Assembly: GCA_902806085.1 (NCBI GenBank)
Contig: CADCVH010000053.1
Span: 1 to 64,000 of the forward strand
Reading direction: 5' to 3'
Length of the DNA stretch: 64,000 nucleotides
Source of the DNA: an uncultured Rubrobacteraceae bacterium
GTDB lineage: Bacteria > Actinomycetota > Rubrobacteria > Rubrobacterales > Rubrobacteraceae
The notes under the pieces are model-generated. The model was not told the origin of the DNA. It did not search any database and saw only the letters and a program-made list of their open reading frames with translations. Below are positions 53,448 through 62,612 of the stretch, one piece after another. Numbering within the stretch: position 1 is the first letter of the stretch; every line of letters begins with the position of its first letter. The position numbers and the translations under genes are program-made.

Positions 53448-54440
53448 TTACTCGAAGACGCGGTACGGTTTTTCGAGGTCCTCCTGCGTGGCGGACGAGT
53501 TGGCGAGCACCCACTCGTCGCTGAAGACCTTGGAGACGTAGTTGCGCCCGGTGTCCGGCAGCAACACGACGACGACGGCGCCTTCGGGGAGTTCCCTGGC
53601 GGCCCTCACCGCGCCGACGGCGGCCATCCCGCACGAGCCGCCGACGAAGAGGCCCTCCTCGGACATCAGGCGCCGGGTCATGAGGAACGACTCGCGGTCG
53701 TCCACCTGCACGACCCTGTTCACGACCGACCCGTCGTGGTTGCCGGGGTAGAAGTCCTCCCCGACGCCCTCGACGGCGTAGGAGTGGATGTTGTCCGGGT
53801 CGGAGAAGATGGAGCCCTCCGGGTCCACGCCCACGACTTCCACGTCCGGGTTCTGCTCTTTGAGGTACCTGCCGGTTCCGGTGATGGTGCCGCAGGTGCC
53901 CATGCCGGCGACGAAGTGGGTGATGCGGCCCGCCGTCTGGCGCCAGAGCTCCGGGCCGGTCGTCTCGTAGTGGGCCAGCGGGTTGGCCGGGTTATCGTAC
54001 TGGCCGGGCTTGTAGCCGCCCGGGATCTCGTCGGCCAGGCGCTCGGCGACCTTGTAGTAGCTCTCCGGGTCGTCCGGCGGGGCGCTCGGCGTAACGACGA
54101 CCTCTGCACCCATCGCCTTCAACAGGTCCTGCTTCTCCCGGCTCGCCTTCTCCGGCATCACGCAGATGCACCTGTAGCCCTTCACCGCCGCCGCGAGCGC
54201 GAGCCCGGCCCCCGTGTTCCCGCTCGTCGGCTCGACGACGGTCCCGCCGGGCTTCAAGAGCCCCCGCTCCTCGGCGACCTCCAGCATCTTCAGGGCGGGC
54301 CTGTCCTTCACCGAACCCCCGGGGTTCAGGTACTCGACCTTGGCGAGGAGTGTCGCCCTTATTCCTTCCCCCTGCTCCACCCGTCCGAGCCGCACGAGCG
54401 GCGTCTCTCCTACGACTTCCAGCACGTTCTCGTAAAACCG
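53448..54440 (-). CDS. Cystathionine beta-synthase (catalytic core)
   Basis: This fold-type II PLP enzyme of about 330 residues has Lys 46 in NPGGSVKDRPA, PTSGNTGAGLALAAAVKGYRC and the FVAGMGTCGTITGTGRYLKE loop. It is closer to beta-synthases than to cysteine synthases (MRFYENVLEVVGETPLVRLGRV at the start). It lacks C-terminal CBS regulatory domains. It forms cystathionine from serine and homocysteine. The ATG at 54440 with GGAG nine bases upstream is chosen; ATG 54458 is the alternative. Confidence 0.85.
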   Translation of the reverse strand, partial: RFYENVLEVVGETPLVRLGRVEQGEGIRATLLAKVEYLNPGGSVKDRPALKMLEVAEERGLLKPGGTVVEPTSGNTGAGLALAAAVKGYRCICVMPEKASREKQDLLKAMGAEVVVTPSAPPDDPESYYKVAERLADEIPGGYKPGQYDNPANPLAHYETTGPELWRQTAGRITHFVAGMGTCGTITGTGRYLKEQNPDVEVVGVDPEGSIFSDPDNIHSYAVEGVGEDFYPGNHDGSVVNRVVQVDDRESFLMTRRLMSEEGLFVGGSCGMAAVGAVRAARELPEGAVVVVLLPDTGRNYVSKVFSDEWVLANSSATQEDLEKPYRVFE

Positions 54441-54495
54441 CATCCGCTCCGTCTCCATGCCGGTAATGTACCATCCGGCTTCGTCCGGGCGCCTG

Positions 54496-54501
54496 TATAA
54501 T
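54496..54501 (+). promoter_or_regulatory. -10 box of a probably leaderless gene
   Basis: A perfect TATAAT ends 8 bases before the ATG at 54510, so transcription should start at or within 2-3 bases of the start codon. There is no ribosome site, consistent with a leaderless transcript. Confidence 0.6.
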
Positions 54502-54509
54502 CCCCACCC

Positions 54510-55448
54510 ATGGAAGCCCTCTGGAGGAGCGAGCGCGTCCCCGGGGACGTCGGGATCTCCATAAACCGCGCCGGAGACGGGCCGGACCCCGTCGTCTGCC
54601 TCCACGGCATCACGGCCCAGCACCGCGCCTTCACCCCGGCCGCCAGGCACGCGGGCCCCGCCCGCGGGCTCGTCGGCGTGGACCTCCGCGGGCGCGGCGA
54701 CTCGGACAAACCCGACTCCGGCTACGGCCTCGAAGCCCACGCGGGGGATGCGATCCGGGTCCTCGACCACCTCGGCCTCGATGACGCCGTACTGGTAGGC
54801 CACTCCATGGGCGCCTTCGTCGCCCTCAAGGCCGCCCTGATATACCCGCACCGCGTCCGCGCCCTCGTCCTGCTGGACGGCGGCTGGCCCCGCGTCGAGG
54901 TCCCCCCCCAAGAAGAGATGACCGAAGAGCAAAGACGCGAGGCCGAGGCCATCCGCGAGGGCCTCGCGAGGGCCTTCTCCCGCCTGGAGATGGTCTTCGA
55001 AACGCCCGACGACTACCTGGGCTTCTGGTTCCCGGACGGGAACCTCACGATGGCAGACCTCCCGCCCGACCTCGCCGACTACTACCGCTACGACCTGCAA
55101 CCCGTCGAGGGCGGCCACAACCCGAAGTGCTCCACGGCCGCCGCCAAAGAGGACTCGCCCGCCGTCACCAGAACGAGCCCCACCGCCGAAGAGATGCGCG
55201 CCGTCGGATGCCCCGTGGCCCTCGTCCGGGCCTCCGAGGGCTTCTTCCCCGGCAGCAGGCCGCTGATACCGGACGCGACGCGCGACGTCATGGCCGAAGC
55301 GCTGGACCTCCGATCGGAGATGGTCCTCCCCGGGGCCAACCACTACACGATGCTGTGGACCCCGTACACCCGGCAGTGGGCCGACCTTCTCCTTTCGGAT
55401 GGGTGGTACCGCCAAGGACGCACGCCTGAAGTTCGTGGGCCCGGCTGA
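54510..55448 (+). CDS. Alpha/beta hydrolase
   Basis: This 312-residue hydrolase has the nucleophile elbow GHSMG (Ser 99), the oxyanion HG in CLHGIT and VGVDLRGRGDSDKP typical of lactonase/esterase-like members. The catalytic His is in GANHYTM (about 291). The cap region carries FWFPDGNLTMADLP. The substrate is unknown. It is divergent from the cystathionine beta-synthase gene, and its start has the TATAAT described above. Confidence 0.88.
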   Translation: MEALWRSERVPGDVGISINRAGDGPDPVVCLHGITAQHRAFTPAARHAGPARGLVGVDLRGRGDSDKPDSGYGLEAHAGDAIRVLDHLGLDDAVLVGHSMGAFVALKAALIYPHRVRALVLLDGGWPRVEVPPQEEMTEEQRREAEAIREGLARAFSRLEMVFETPDDYLGFWFPDGNLTMADLPPDLADYYRYDLQPVEGGHNPKCSTAAAKEDSPAVTRTSPTAEEMRAVGCPVALVRASEGFFPGSRPLIPDATRDVMAEALDLRSEMVLPGANHYTMLWTPYTRQWADLLLSDGWYRQGRTPEVRGPG

Positions 55449-55559
55449 GCATAGTTCGTGCTTACCCTCGACCGGCGAGGGCCCGGCCCGGCTCACGGGG
55501 ATCCCCGAACAACCCTACGCCCCGACGTTGGCAACGCGCCCTCGGATTGCGGGTGGGTG

Positions 55560-56234
55560 CTAGCCGCGCAGGTAGGCAAGCACCGCCAACACGCGACGGT
55601 GGTCGGCCTCGCCCTGGGAGAGCCCGAGCTTGCCGAAGATGCTCTTTACGTGCTTCTCGACGGCCCCCCCTGTGACGAAGAGCGCCTTCGCTATGGCCCC
55701 GTTGGTGCGGCCCTCGGCGACGAGGGCGAGGACCTCGCCCTCGCGGGGGGTGAGTGAGGCGAGGCCCTCGTTGTGCCTCCTGCGGGCCAGGAGTTGGCCC
55801 ACCACCTCGGGGTCGAGCACGGTGCCGCCCGAGCCGACCGACTCTAGCGCCGAGACGAACTCGGCGACGTCGGCCACGCGGTCCTTGAGCAGGTAGCCCG
55901 TGCCCTCCATCCCGGACTCCAAGAGCTCCCTGCCGTAGCGCTCCTCGACGTACTGCGAGAGCACCAGCACCGCGAGGCCGGGGGCACGCCTCCTCGCCTC
56001 CAGGGCGGCCTTGAGGCCCTCGTCCCTGAAGCCCGGCGGCATGCGCACGTCCACGACCGCCACGTCGGGGGGGTGCTCCTCGATGGCGCTCAAGAACCCC
56101 GGTCCGTCGCTCGCCTCGGCGATGACCCGGTGGCCCGCGTCGGTTATGAGGCGCGCGATGCCCGCCCGCAAGAGGCCAGAGTCCTCGGCGATGGCGACCC
56201 TCAAGGGGTCCTTTTTGGGGGTGTCCTCATTCAT
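55560..56234 (-). CDS. NarL/LuxR-family response regulator
   Basis: This 224-residue regulator has a receiver (E17-D18, Asp 62 in VVDVRMPP, Lys 117 in LKDR) and a C-terminal LuxR helix-turn-helix (LTPREGEVLALVAEGRTNGAIAKALF). Its start overlaps the kinase stop by 8 bases (ATGAATGA), so the two form a two-component pair. Actinobacterial pairs of this type often control envelope or stress genes; targets are unknown. Confidence 0.92.
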   Translation of the reverse strand: MNEDTPKKDPLRVAIAEDSGLLRAGIARLITDAGHRVIAEASDGPGFLSAIEEHPPDVAVVDVRMPPGFRDEGLKAALEARRRAPGLAVLVLSQYVEERYGRELLESGMEGTGYLLKDRVADVAEFVSALESVGSGGTVLDPEVVGQLLARRRHNEGLASLTPREGEVLALVAEGRTNGAIAKALFVTGGAVEKHVKSIFGKLGLSQGEADHRRVLAVLAYLRG

Positions 56235-57603
56235 CGTCCCGGCCTCCCCTCGGGCCTCCCCACGGCAGCTCCGCGCGCACCCTGGTCGGGCCGCCTATCG
56301 GGCTCTCGACCGTCAGGCGCCCGTCGAGGACCAGCGCGCGGTCGGCCAGTCCTTTGAGGCCCGTGCCGGCCGGATCGGCCCCGCCCCCGCCGTCGTCCAC
56401 GACCTCCGCCACGAGGAGGTCCTTCGGGCGCTCCCAGTTCCGCGGGCGCCTCTCCCGGCGCACCAGGACGCGGGCTTCGGAGGCGCCCGAGTGCTTGGCG
56501 ACGTTGGCAAGGGCCTCGGCGATCACGAAGTAGGCGGTGATCTCGGCGGCATCCGGGGGCCGTTCGTCGAGCTCGACGTCAACCGAGGTGGGCACCGGGG
56601 AGCGGTGCGCCAGCGCTGAGACCGCCGCGTCGAGCCCGCGGTCGGTGAGCACCGCCGGGTGGATGCCCCGGATGAGGTCCCGGATCTCGGCCAGGGCGCG
56701 CTTGGCCTCCTCGTGCGCCTCCCTCACCAGCTCCGTAGCCCCCGCCGCATCGGGACCCCCGGCGGCGCCTTTGCCGGGGCCGTTCTCCAGCTTTTGCCTG
56801 GCCATGCCGAGCGCCATCGCCAGGGAGACGAGGCGTTGCTGGGCGCCGTCGTGCAGGTCGCGCTCTATCCTGCGCCGCTCGGAGATGGCGGCCTCCACCG
56901 CCTTGGATCGGCCCTCGGTCAGGACCTCCACCCGCTCGTCCAGCGCCTCGCGCCTGCGGGGGCCGAGCAGGCGCCGGCCCAGCGAGGCGTGCGCCTGGCT
57001 GGCTTGGGCGACCAAGGCCGACGTGGCCGACGCGAGTACGAGGCCGACGAGCGTGACCACCAACGCTTCGGGCAGGCTGTCCGCCACGAAGGCGCCCGTC
57101 GCCGTTACGGCCACGCCGTCGGGGAGCGCCCAGAACCAAAACGGGTAGCTGACCAGGACCGCCGAAAGGGCGAGGAGGAGGACGACGACGAGCTCGACCA
57201 GGCCGATCGGGAAGAGCAGCAGCAGGTACAGCAGGCCGCGCCACAGCGCGGGGTCCGCCGCCCTCGCCCGCAGGCGGGCCAGGACCGACCCGCGGGGCAG
57301 GGGGCGGTGGGGCGAGGACAGGCGGGTGCCCAGCAACGCGGACAGGCGCCACCGCTCGACGCCGGTGCCCAGGACGCACACCACCATGGCCAAGGCGAGG
57401 ACGGGCAGCCCGACCCAGACGATCGTCAGCGGAAGACCGGCCGCCAGCAGCACGACCAGCACGACGAACCAGAACAGACCGAGGGGGAAGCTCGAGAGCA
57501 AGAAGAGCGTCGAGAGCAGGGCCCGGGGGAGGAGCCGGCCGAGGGGCGTTGCCCCCCGGCCGAAGCCTTCGTCCGCTGCCCCGGTATCTTCGGCGTGGTT
57601 CAT
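56227..57603 (-). CDS. HisKA_3 sensor histidine kinase with membrane sensor
   Basis: This 458-residue kinase has an N-terminal membrane sensor with about four hydrophobic segments (about 28-80 and 123-200), a dimerisation domain with phosphoacceptor His 251 in RDLHDGAQQRLVSLAM, and a HATPase (FVIAEALANVAKHSGA; VVDDGGGGA; GLKGLADR). The sensor resembles the actinobacterial sensor domains with pairs of transmembrane hairpins. The partner is the NarL-type regulator overlapping it. Confidence 0.92.
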   Translation of the reverse strand: MNHAEDTGAADEGFGRGATPLGRLLPRALLSTLFLLSSFPLGLFWFVVLVVLLAAGLPLTIVWVGLPVLALAMVVCVLGTGVERWRLSALLGTRLSSPHRPLPRGSVLARLRARAADPALWRGLLYLLLLFPIGLVELVVVLLLALSAVLVSYPFWFWALPDGVAVTATGAFVADSLPEALVVTLVGLVLASATSALVAQASQAHASLGRRLLGPRRREALDERVEVLTEGRSKAVEAAISERRRIERDLHDGAQQRLVSLAMALGMARQKLENGPGKGAAGGPDAAGATELVREAHEEAKRALAEIRDLIRGIHPAVLTDRGLDAAVSALAHRSPVPTSVDVELDERPPDAAEITAYFVIAEALANVAKHSGASEARVLVRRERRPRNWERPKDLLVAEVVDDGGGGADPAGTGLKGLADRALVLDGRLTVESPIGGPTRVRAELPWGGPRGGRDDE

Positions 57604-57667
57604 GGATTCCCTTCCCTCGCCACAGTCTACCCCGCCCGCCGTGTGCCCGGGCCTCCGCCCCGGGCGC

Positions 57668-59731
57668 TCAGGGCTGGAACCCGAGCAGGTTGTAGTAGCC
57701 GAGCAGCCCGACGAAGGCCAGCGCCGCGAGTGCGACGAGCGAGTAGTGCAGCCGCCCGAAGAGGCCCCAGTACCGGCGCCTCCACGAGAGTATCGCGTAG
57801 ACGACCACGCCCACCACGAGGGCGGCTACCAGGTAGGGCAGCGCCAGGACGGCGACCAAGAGGGGCGAGTCGCCGAAGAACAGGGCCCCCCCCGGGTTCG
57901 AGAACACCATCGCCATCCCGGCCACGAAGAACAGGGCGAGGGCGCAGACGGCCCAGGCCAGCGGCCGCGCCAGACGGGCGGCCTTCGTGTCCCGTTTGGG
58001 CTCGCCGTCAGGCTCCCCGTAGAGCTTTCGGTTCCGTCTCTCGTACCGCCGGGAGATCGCCGCCCCGGCCGGCCACGCCAGGGCCGTGAGCCCGAACACC
58101 GCCAGGCTGCCGGCCAGCAGGCCGAGGTGCAGCCTGGCGGACTCGTAAAAGGGCAGCCTTTCGAAGGCGGACGCCGGGTCCGCGTCGCCGGACAGGTACG
58201 TGACGCGGCCCTCGCCGTCCCCGCGGAAGGCCAGGTGCTCGTCGCCCCCCTCCGCCCGGAACAACAGCGGCCCGTCCTGGACCCACCGCTGCTCCCCGCC
58301 CGCGAGGTCCCCCCGCGACGACACGCCGCTCGTGGTTATGCTGCCGTCCTCGTTGGCCGTCACGCTCGCGGGGCCCAGGAGCGAGAGCACCTTCTCAAAA
58401 CCGGTCTCGTTCGAGCGCGTGGAGCGGTAGCCGCCGGCGACGCGCTCGGCGTCCCTTGAGGCCCCTTCGGCGGAGGGTTCGGCGGCGAGGGCCCGAGGCT
58501 CGGGGTAGTAGCGGTCCATAAAGGCCTCCATCAGCTCGTACTCGGCGAAGTCCCCGCCCTCCCCGTAGGAGTTGTAGGCGACGAAGATCCCGACGTTCCG
58601 CTCGGGCAGCAGGGCGGCCAGCGCGTGGAACCGCAAGAGGTTGCCCCCGTGCCCGATCACGCGCTCGCCGTTTGTGGTCTGCTCGTAGAAACCGAGGGCC
58701 ATCCCGTCCAGGCGCGGATCGTTGGAGAACTGCTTGGCGTGCATCTCTTTCGCGGTCGCCCCTTCGAGGATCCTGGCGTCGCCGTAGCGGCCGTCCTGGA
58801 GGTGGGCGATCATGAAGCGCGCCATGTCCGTGGCCGTGGTGCTCACGCTTCCGGCGGGGGCCTCGTCGATGTACTCGAAGGATCCGGCGGCGGGCTCGCC
58901 GCCTTCGACCTCGTAGCCCGTGGCCAGCCTGTCCTGCAACCCGGGCGCGGGCGGCTGGGCGGCCGTGGTGCTTTTCATGCCCAAAGGGTCCGTTACGTTC
59001 TGCTCGACGTAGCGCTCGAAGGGCATCCCGGACGCCTCCTCCACGACGTGCCCGGCCAGGGACATGCCGTAGTTGGAGTACGAGGTCACCTCGCCCGGCG
59101 GCCTCACGCGCGCCGGCGTGTTCCCGGACAGGTACTCCCCGAGCGGCTCCACGTCCGAGGCGCCGCGCGCGCCGGATCCCGTAAATATCTGCTCGAAGCC
59201 CGCGGTGTGGGTGAGGAGGTGGCGCAGGGTGACGGGCCGCCCGGGATAGGTGTCCGGGATCTCGACGTCGCCGACGTAGGAGTTCACGTCCCTGTCGAGG
59301 TCGAGCTCGCCCTCCTCCACCAGCTGCATCACCGCGGTCGAAGTAAAGAGCTTGCTGGTGGAGGCTATGCGGAAGAGCGTCTCGTCGGCGACGACGGGCT
59401 CCCCCTTCGCGACGTCGGCCTGGCCGTAGCCCTTGGCGAAGAGGATCTCCCCGTCCCTCACCACCGAAACCGTGGCACCGGGGATTTTGTGGCCCTCGAG
59501 CTGCTGCGCGAAGAACCCGTCCAGGAACGCCTCGACCTCCCGTTCGTCGGTCGGGCCGCCGCCCGCCGATGGCCTGGAACCCGGGGAGTCGGGCGGTGAC
59601 TGCGCCAGCGCGGGCGAGGCCATTGCCGTCATGGCCGCCACGGCGACCAGGGCGAGGAGCGCCAGGCGCACGCGGGTTGCACCCGGCAGTGACGCGCGAG
59701 AGCGGGCGGCGTACTCATTGGGGGCTGGCAT
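57668..59731 (-). CDS. Secreted/membrane serine hydrolase, class C beta-lactamase-like
   Basis: This 687-residue protein has a signal peptide (ALLALVAVAAMTAMASPALAQS), a PBP4-like/beta-lactamase C domain (about 65-500) with S124-x-x-K127, Y218-S-N and H361-G-G. A region of four hydrophobic segments forms the C-terminal membrane tail (about 560-680). It probably works on wall peptides or esters outside the cell. Similar proteins are common next to two-component pairs and CPBP proteases, but the substrate is unknown. A ribosome site AGGAGGC lies 11 bases before the ATG. Confidence 0.88.
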   Translation of the reverse strand: MPAPNEYAARSRASLPGATRVRLALLALVAVAAMTAMASPALAQSPPDSPGSRPSAGGGPTDEREVEAFLDGFFAQQLEGHKIPGATVSVVRDGEILFAKGYGQADVAKGEPVVADETLFRIASTSKLFTSTAVMQLVEEGELDLDRDVNSYVGDVEIPDTYPGRPVTLRHLLTHTAGFEQIFTGSGARGASDVEPLGEYLSGNTPARVRPPGEVTSYSNYGMSLAGHVVEEASGMPFERYVEQNVTDPLGMKSTTAAQPPAPGLQDRLATGYEVEGGEPAAGSFEYIDEAPAGSVSTTATDMARFMIAHLQDGRYGDARILEGATAKEMHAKQFSNDPRLDGMALGFYEQTTNGERVIGHGGNLLRFHALAALLPERNVGIFVAYNSYGEGGDFAEYELMEAFMDRYYPEPRALAAEPSAEGASRDAERVAGGYRSTRSNETGFEKVLSLLGPASVTANEDGSITTSGVSSRGDLAGGEQRWVQDGPLLFRAEGGDEHLAFRGDGEGRVTYLSGDADPASAFERLPFYESARLHLGLLAGSLAVFGLTALAWPAGAAISRRYERRNRKLYGEPDGEPKRDTKAARLARPLAWAVCALALFFVAGMAMVFSNPGGALFFGDSPLLVAVLALPYLVAALVVGVVVYAILSWRRRYWGLFGRLHYSLVALAALAFVGLLGYYNLLGFQP

Positions 59732-59839
59732 GGAGCGGCCTCCTGGTCGTCTGGGTCATTGCTAGCCGTGAACATAGGTCCGGGGGCGCCAGCGTTCCGG
59801 GCCGGCTCCTCGCCGTCCGGCCGCCCTTGGGGTTTGCCT

Positions 59840-60868
59840 TCACGCCTCCCGCACCTCAGGGAGATCGACGCGCGTGCCGGCCACCACATGGCCGGCAGGA
59901 ACACCGCCGGGCTCCTTGCCGGCTCCCTCCTCCGGTTGGTCGTCGTAGGGACCGCCGTAGCCGAGCCCCCCGCGGGTGGCGAGGGTGAGCACCAGGGCCA
60001 GGGCGCCGTAACCGATCACGGCCCCCGTGAGCACGTCCCTTGAGGGGTCCAGCGTGGTGAACGTGGCGGCGAGCAGCAGCGACGCGAAGGTGTTGTTGGA
60101 CGCGTGGATCACTATGGCCAGCGGGAGGCTCTCCCGCGTCCTGTTGAAGACCCAGGTGATGACGACGCTGAGCGTGACGCACAGGAGCACGAACAGAAGG
60201 ACGGTGCGCGGGGTCGCCCCGCCGATGCCCGCCCCCCAGTCGGTCAGGAACAGGGGAAGGTGCCACCCGGCCCACAGCACCGACAGGATCAGGGTGCCCA
60301 GGAGGGGGCCGTGCTGGCGCTGGTGGCGCACCAGGGCGAAGTCGCGCCACCCCGGCTCCTCCGCGAGCCCGGTGGTGACCATCTGGAGTGCTAAGAACGG
60401 CAGGTAGACGAGGAACAGCTCGAGCGGCGGGAGGCGCAGGCCGGCGGCAGCCCCTGGCAGCACCAGGGTGCCGGCCACGATGAGCGCCGGGACGCCCACG
60501 AGGGCGAGCGCGTACCACTTCCAGCCGACGCCCCACCTGAACAGCCTCCCCCGCCAGCGGCGGAGGCCCGGCCTCCCCTCGGCCAGGGCCGTCACCATGA
60601 ACGCCGCCCCCAACGGCCCGAGGTACGCGCCGAAGAGAATACCGCCCAACTGCCCGGCCAACTCCCCGGTCCCGAGGACCTCGGGGAAGGGAATGCGAAC
60701 GACGCCCAGGCCGTACTGGGAGAGCACGTAGGGCAGCCAGGCCAACCAACTCAGGCCGTACGCCAGGGCGTAGAAGCTGACCAAACTGTGGCGGCCTGCG
60801 AACGCGCCCGGGCCACGGGCACGATCCGTCGAACCGTGCCCGGATGCCAGTTTACTCGAGTTTCGCAT
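59840..60868 (-). CDS. CPBP-family intramembrane metalloprotease
   Basis: This 342-residue polytopic protein is of the CAAX-protease/bacteriocin-processing (Abi) family. The motifs are E170-E171-x3-R175 in GLAEEPGWRDF, His 203 in AGWHLPLF and HASNN (about 255-259). It has about eight hydrophobic segments. The ATG at 60868 with GAGGAGG four bases upstream is the true start; the frame runs on upstream without homology. The substrate is unknown. Confidence 0.88.
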   Translation of the reverse strand: MRNSSKLASGHGSTDRARGPGAFAGRHSLVSFYALAYGLSWLAWLPYVLSQYGLGVVRIPFPEVLGTGELAGQLGGILFGAYLGPLGAAFMVTALAEGRPGLRRWRGRLFRWGVGWKWYALALVGVPALIVAGTLVLPGAAAGLRLPPLELFLVYLPFLALQMVTTGLAEEPGWRDFALVRHQRQHGPLLGTLILSVLWAGWHLPLFLTDWGAGIGGATPRTVLLFVLLCVTLSVVITWVFNRTRESLPLAIVIHASNNTFASLLLAATFTTLDPSRDVLTGAVIGYGALALVLTLATRGGLGYGGPYDDQPEEGAGKEPGGVPAGHVVAGTRVDLPEVREA

Positions 60869-61581
60869 GGTTCCTCCTCTCGTTCGTTTGTTGTTGGCCA
60901 TAAGCGTAGGTTCGGGAGCGCCCGCGGCCAATGGGGCGGCCGGGAGACTTGGGCGTAGGGATAACCCCACCCCCGCGTGAGCGGTGCCGTCCGTCCGCGG
61001 TGCCGCCGGGACGTCCCGGCGGTACGTCCCGCAACGGGTCAGTAGGGCCAACCGCAGGGCGTCGAGCCGTGACCGGTCAGACGGTCAAACGGGACCATAC
61101 ATCTGGTGTTCCATGGAACGGGAGACCCGAAGGAGAAGCGCATCCCGTTGCGGCTCTCGCCCCGGGCCGATCTTACCGGCGCGCAAGCGCTCGCAACTTA
61201 TGCTGGGCTGAGGACGAAGCTGACGGCGCCCGGGAAGGCCCGCGAGATAGCGCGAAGGGAACTTGGGATCCTCGGCCGGCGCCGGCCGAGGCCATGCGGG
61301 TCGGGGCGGAAACAAGGGGACGATCCTGGACCACCGCGCGCCGAGGGCTCCCGGGACGCCTTACCCCACAGGACCGCGACCGGTGCTACGCGCCGCCTCA
61401 GGTTAACCGTCGAGACCAGCGGCGATCCGGGACCGCGCATCTTGTTAACAACGGCCCTGGAGGCAGCTACACGATAACGCGGTAGCCACACGTGACCGGT
61501 TGGCTCGAACTCCCGCGCTCGGACGGGTGGGCCGCGCAAACGCCCGGCAGCGCCGCCCACAGAACGCCTGGAGCCTTCCCT
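60869..61581. other. Gene-free 713-bp stretch with three perfect palindromes
   Basis: No convincing coding frame is present. The stretch holds perfect palindromes at 61003-61022 (20 bp), 61108-61119 (12 bp, GTTCCATGGAAC) and 61270-61291 (22 bp), the first and last without a loop. Confidence 0.55.
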
Positions 61582-62064
61582 TCAGCCTTCCGGCGAGGGG
61601 GGCGGCAGCTTCCCGCTGCCTTCTTCGATCTGGCGCCGGATGGACTCCAGGGTGGCGCCCAGAGACTCTTCGAGCGGGTTGCGGTCCTCGGCCGAGTCTT
61701 CCTGGATCTCGCCCTCCACCGACCGCGGGCCGAAGGAGAGGTGGACGGTGACCTCGCTCCGGCCGTCGCCCGCCTCGACGACCGTGAGCCAGCCGGAGTA
61801 GTCCCGGTCCGTCTCCGCGCCCCAGCGCATCGTGCGGGCGGCTGCGTCAACGTCGAAGTAGCCCTCGCTCTCGAACTCGCCGCGGTCGGGGATCTCCACG
61901 CGCATCTTTACGCGCTCCCCCGGGCTGCCCGCAGCCGCCGGCCCCTCGATGCCGGCGTCTTTTATGGGCGGCAGGTACTTCGGCAGGTTCTCCACGTCCG
62001 AGACCCAGGCGAACACCTCGTTCGCGGGCGCCGCGACGGCCTCCCTCTGCTCGTACTCCTGCAT
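61582..62064 (-). CDS. SRPBCC-family (polyketide cyclase/CoxG-like) protein
   Basis: This 160-residue protein starts with MQEYEQREAVAAPANEVFAWVSD, typical of SRPBCC (START-like) ligand-binding proteins, and has the LPKYLPPI helix and a beta sheet with GWLTVVEAGDGRSEVTVHLSF. The C-terminus is a long helix and a short proline tail. It probably binds a hydrophobic ligand in the cytosol. The ATG at 62064 has GAGGGAGGA just upstream. It is 14 bases after the small gene at 62079. Confidence 0.88.
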   Translation of the reverse strand: MQEYEQREAVAAPANEVFAWVSDVENLPKYLPPIKDAGIEGPAAAGSPGERVKMRVEIPDRGEFESEGYFDVDAAARTMRWGAETDRDYSGWLTVVEAGDGRSEVTVHLSFGPRSVEGEIQEDSAEDRNPLEESLGATLESIRRQIEEGSGKLPPPSPEG

Positions 62065-62078
62065 CCGATCCTCCCTCT

Positions 62079-62441
62079 CTAGACCCTGGTCATCCTGTCG
62101 GTCAGGGAGTCGCCCTCTTTGCCGAGCAGGGCGCCGAGCTGCGAGAGCTTGCCGCCCACCCGTTCCCCGATCTCTACGCCCGCCACCTGCTCGACCTGAT
62201 CTCCAAGCGACATCAGCAGCGCGCCGACGCTGACGGGGTCGAAGTCGGGGGAGCCCAACTGGTTCCGCAGATCCTCCAGGGTCTTCGCGACCGCTTCCAG
62301 ATCCGGATCGCCCGAGGCCGCGAGCCTCTCCTGCCAGGCCTCTATCTGAGGCAACGCCGCCGCCACGCCCAGGCTCACCACCCCCTCTCCCAGGGACGCC
62401 AACGTCAGGTCGAGCGCGCCACCGATGTCGTTTTCCGCCAA
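62079..62441 (-). CDS. Hypothetical protein (120 aa), same operon as the SRPBCC gene
   Basis: The family is not recognised. The product is helical and acidic, with three regular segments (VSLGVAAALPQIEAWQERLA; LEAVAKTLEDLRNQLG; VSVGALLMSLGDQVEQVAG). The TTG at 62441 follows GAGGAG by six bases and is preferred to the longer frame. Spacing of 14 bases to the SRPBCC gene makes an operon likely. Confidence 0.65.
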   Translation of the reverse strand: MAENDIGGALDLTLASLGEGVVSLGVAAALPQIEAWQERLAASGDPDLEAVAKTLEDLRNQLGSPDFDPVSVGALLMSLGDQVEQVAGVEIGERVGGKLSQLGALLGKEGDSLTDRMTRV

Positions 62442-62535
62442 CGTAGTCTCCTCGCGAGTAGGGCCGTCGGGGAGCATTGTGCCCCGCGAGGCCGCCCGGA
62501 GACTGTGGCAGAGAACACCCGGCACGCACGTAAAA

Positions 62536-62561
62536 GGGCGGGGCCCATAAAGGCCCCGCCC
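62536..62561 (-). terminator. Rho-independent terminator of the membrane-protein gene
   Basis: A perfect 10-bp GC stem (GGGCGGGGCC/GGCCCCGCCC) with a 6-base loop is followed on the minus strand by TTTTA. It lies 51 bases after the stop of the gene at 62613. Confidence 0.88.
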
Positions 62562-62612
62562 TCCTCGGACGCCACGGATCTCGCGTCCCGTCGCCCGTAT
62601 AGTCTACCCTCG

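Noticed and set aside
61106-61477. Plus-strand 123-codon frame
   Set aside because: It has no ribosome site, biased random composition (Arg/Pro/Gly) and no domain; the stretch is better explained as intergenic.
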